Below, in pieces: positions 33,077 to 34,562 of a stretch of 34,562 nucleotides of DNA; the stretch's first letter is position 1, and every line of letters starts with the position of its first letter. Location: assembly GCA_002402905.1 (NCBI GenBank), contig DHGT01000089.1:1-34562 (forward strand), read 5' to 3'. Made by a program: the position numbers and the translations under genes. Origin of the DNA: Desulfatitalea sp. UBA4791 (GTDB lineage: Bacteria; Desulfobacterota; Desulfobacteria; Desulfobacterales; Desulfosarcinaceae). The notes beneath the pieces were generated by a model. The model saw nothing but the letters and a program-made list of their open reading frames with translations, was not told the DNA's origin and did not search any database.

Positions 33077-34441
33077 ATGAAACCTGTTGTCGCCATCATC
33101 GGACGCCCCAACGTGGGTAAGTCCACCCTGTTCAACCGCATGACCCGCCGCCGTGACGCCATCGTCGACGACCTGCCCGGCGTGACACGAGATCGCCATT
33201 ATGGCGATGCGCAATGGGATGATCACCTTTTTATTGTCGTGGACACGGGTGGATTCGTGACCGGAGACGATGATCTCTTTGCCGCCCACATCCGTGCCCA
33301 GGTGGAACATGCCGTGGCCGAAGCCGATGCCGTGGTCATGGTGCTCGACGGCAAAAGCGGGCTATCACCCTTTGACCATGACCTGATGAAATGGCTGCGC
33401 ACCATCAAGCAGCCGATTTTTTACGTCGTCAACAAGATCGATGGGCCCGGACAGGAATCACACCTCTACGAATTCCACGCCTTGGGTGTGGAGCGGCTTT
33501 TTTCTCTTTCTGCGGAGCATGGTTACGGTGTGCCCGATTTCATGGACGAGCTGGTGGCCGTGCTGCCCCGGGCCGACGCCCCGGCGGCATCCGACGAGAT
33601 TCGTGTCGCGGTGGTCGGGCGGCCCAACGTCGGTAAATCGTCACTGATCAACCGTCTGACCGGCCAGGAGCGATTTTTGGTCAGCGACGTGCCGGGAACC
33701 ACCCGGGATGCCGTGGATACGGTCGTTCAAAGGAAGAGTCGCACGTATCGTCTGATCGACACGGCCGGTATCCGGCGCAAGGCCAAGGTCGATCTGAAAC
33801 TCGAAAAATTCTCCATCATCAAGTCGCTCCAGAGCCTGGAAGCCTGCGACGTGGCCCTGATCCTGCTCGATGCCGAGCAGGGGATCACCGATCAGGATAT
33901 CAAGGTGGCCGGCTACGCTTACGAACGCGGATGCGGGGTCATATTCCTGGCCAACAAATGGGATCTGGTCGACGCCCGCACGGTGACCCCGTACAAGTTC
34001 GGCCAGCGTCTCTACGAATCGGCCCGGTTTCTGCAGCACGCCCCCCTGCTGACCGTATCGGCCAAAACCGGCCAGCGCATCAATAAGATTTATCCCCTGA
34101 TCGAACAGGTGTTTGCCCAGTACACCACCCGCATCGGCACCGGGGCGCTGAATCGCGTCTTCAAGGAGGCCACCGAACGCACCGAACCCCCGCTGCACAA
34201 GGGTCGACGGATCAAGTTCTACTATGTCACCCAGATTTCCGAACGACCGCCGACCATCGTCGCCTTCGTGAATTACCCCGACGCGGTTCATTTTTCATAC
34301 CAGCGCTATCTCCTTAACCAGATTCGCAGCCAGACAGGGTTGGACATGACACCCTTGCGCATCTACTTCAGGCTGCGGACCGGAAAAATCGAATTCGGCA
34401 AGTGGAAAAAAAATAGGCCCCAGAAGAGACGCCCCCGGTAA
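33077..34441 (+). CDS. der: Ribosome-assembly GTPase Der (EngA)
   Basis: Double-GTPase required for 50S assembly. The first G domain has GRPNVGKST (9-17), DTGG and NKID; the second has GRPNVGKSS, DTAG and NKWD. A C-terminal KH-like domain (about 350-440, RTEPPLHKGRRIKFYYVTQ and LRIYFRLR) ends in a basic tail, KKNRPQKRRPR. Its 454 residues match the family. No Shine-Dalgarno is recognisable before ATG 33077; the leader is AT-rich (TATCTTAAAATATACGC). Confidence 0.97.
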   Translation: MKPVVAIIGRPNVGKSTLFNRMTRRRDAIVDDLPGVTRDRHYGDAQWDDHLFIVVDTGGFVTGDDDLFAAHIRAQVEHAVAEADAVVMVLDGKSGLSPFDHDLMKWLRTIKQPIFYVVNKIDGPGQESHLYEFHALGVERLFSLSAEHGYGVPDFMDELVAVLPRADAPAASDEIRVAVVGRPNVGKSSLINRLTGQERFLVSDVPGTTRDAVDTVVQRKSRTYRLIDTAGIRRKAKVDLKLEKFSIIKSLQSLEACDVALILLDAEQGITDQDIKVAGYAYERGCGVIFLANKWDLVDARTVTPYKFGQRLYESARFLQHAPLLTVSAKTGQRINKIYPLIEQVFAQYTTRIGTGALNRVFKEATERTEPPLHKGRRIKFYYVTQISERPPTIVAFVNYPDAVHFSYQRYLLNQIRSQTGLDMTPLRIYFRLRTGKIEFGKWKKNRPQKRRPR

Positions 34442-34562
34442 TTGGTCGAGTCGATGCGGCGGCATGTTTCGGGTTGAATTGAAGACCATTACCATCATTC
34501 GGTGTGGCACTGATTTTGTATATATTTTTCCTGCTCCTGCGACGGGAAGGCACCGGTTTGCC

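Overview
The window looks like a chromosomal segment of an anaerobic Desulfobacterota bacterium, most likely of the Desulfobacterales (Desulfosarcina/Desulfococcus type). This is inferred from protein resemblance: the lone GcdA-type carboxyltransferase, the LIV-type ABC transporter, the receiver protein with a short tail, and the zinc-type ribosomal proteins. No rRNA, tRNA, CRISPR array, insertion sequence or phage gene was seen. About 97% of the sequence is explained by ordinary genes.

Region 1 (1-15804) is a translation supercluster on the + strand: tuf, then the S10, spc and alpha operons run together (rpsJ-rplC-rplD-rplW-rplB-rpsS-rplV-rpsC-rplP-rpmC-rpsQ-rplN-rplX-rplE-rpsN-rpsH-rplF-rplR-rpsE-rpmD-rplO-secY-infA-rpmJ-rpsM-rpsK-rpsD-rpoA-rplQ). 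It ends at a clear intrinsic terminator after rplQ. The adk and map genes often found between secY and infA are absent. Five genes, all for 30S proteins (S3, S14, S5, S13, S4), start with TTG behind a perfect AGGAGG. L17 carries a low-complexity acidic tail of about 92 residues. tuf has codon use unlike its neighbours.

Region 2 (16038-18664) holds gspA and gspB, an ExeA/ExeB-like pair that in other bacteria helps build the type II secretion secretin. No other secretion genes are nearby. Region 3 (18938-24183) is a single-receiver response regulator overlapping the first gene of a complete branched-chain-amino-acid-type ABC transporter (livK-livH-livM-livG-livF). It is followed by a carboxymuconolactone-decarboxylase-family protein and a glutaconyl-CoA decarboxylase alpha-type carboxyltransferase (to 26507). 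Together these suggest uptake and CoA-dependent breakdown of amino, aromatic or dicarboxylic acids.

Region 4 (26587-29594, - strand) is a two-gene signalling unit: a membrane CHASE2 sensor Ser/Thr kinase followed by a small FHA-domain protein. Region 5 (29770-34441) contains a cupin protein, a NylA-like amidase, a VOC-family protein, a convergent D-amino-acid-aminotransferase-like enzyme (- strand) and the ribosome-assembly GTPase der.

I did not find a convincing undescribed multi-gene system. The most interesting signals are small-scale: possible alternative hairpins before rpsD, an anti-Shine-Dalgarno copy after rpsN, hairpins between livK and livH, the TTG-start pattern, the L17 tail, and the pairings response regulator/livK and CHASE2-kinase/FHA.
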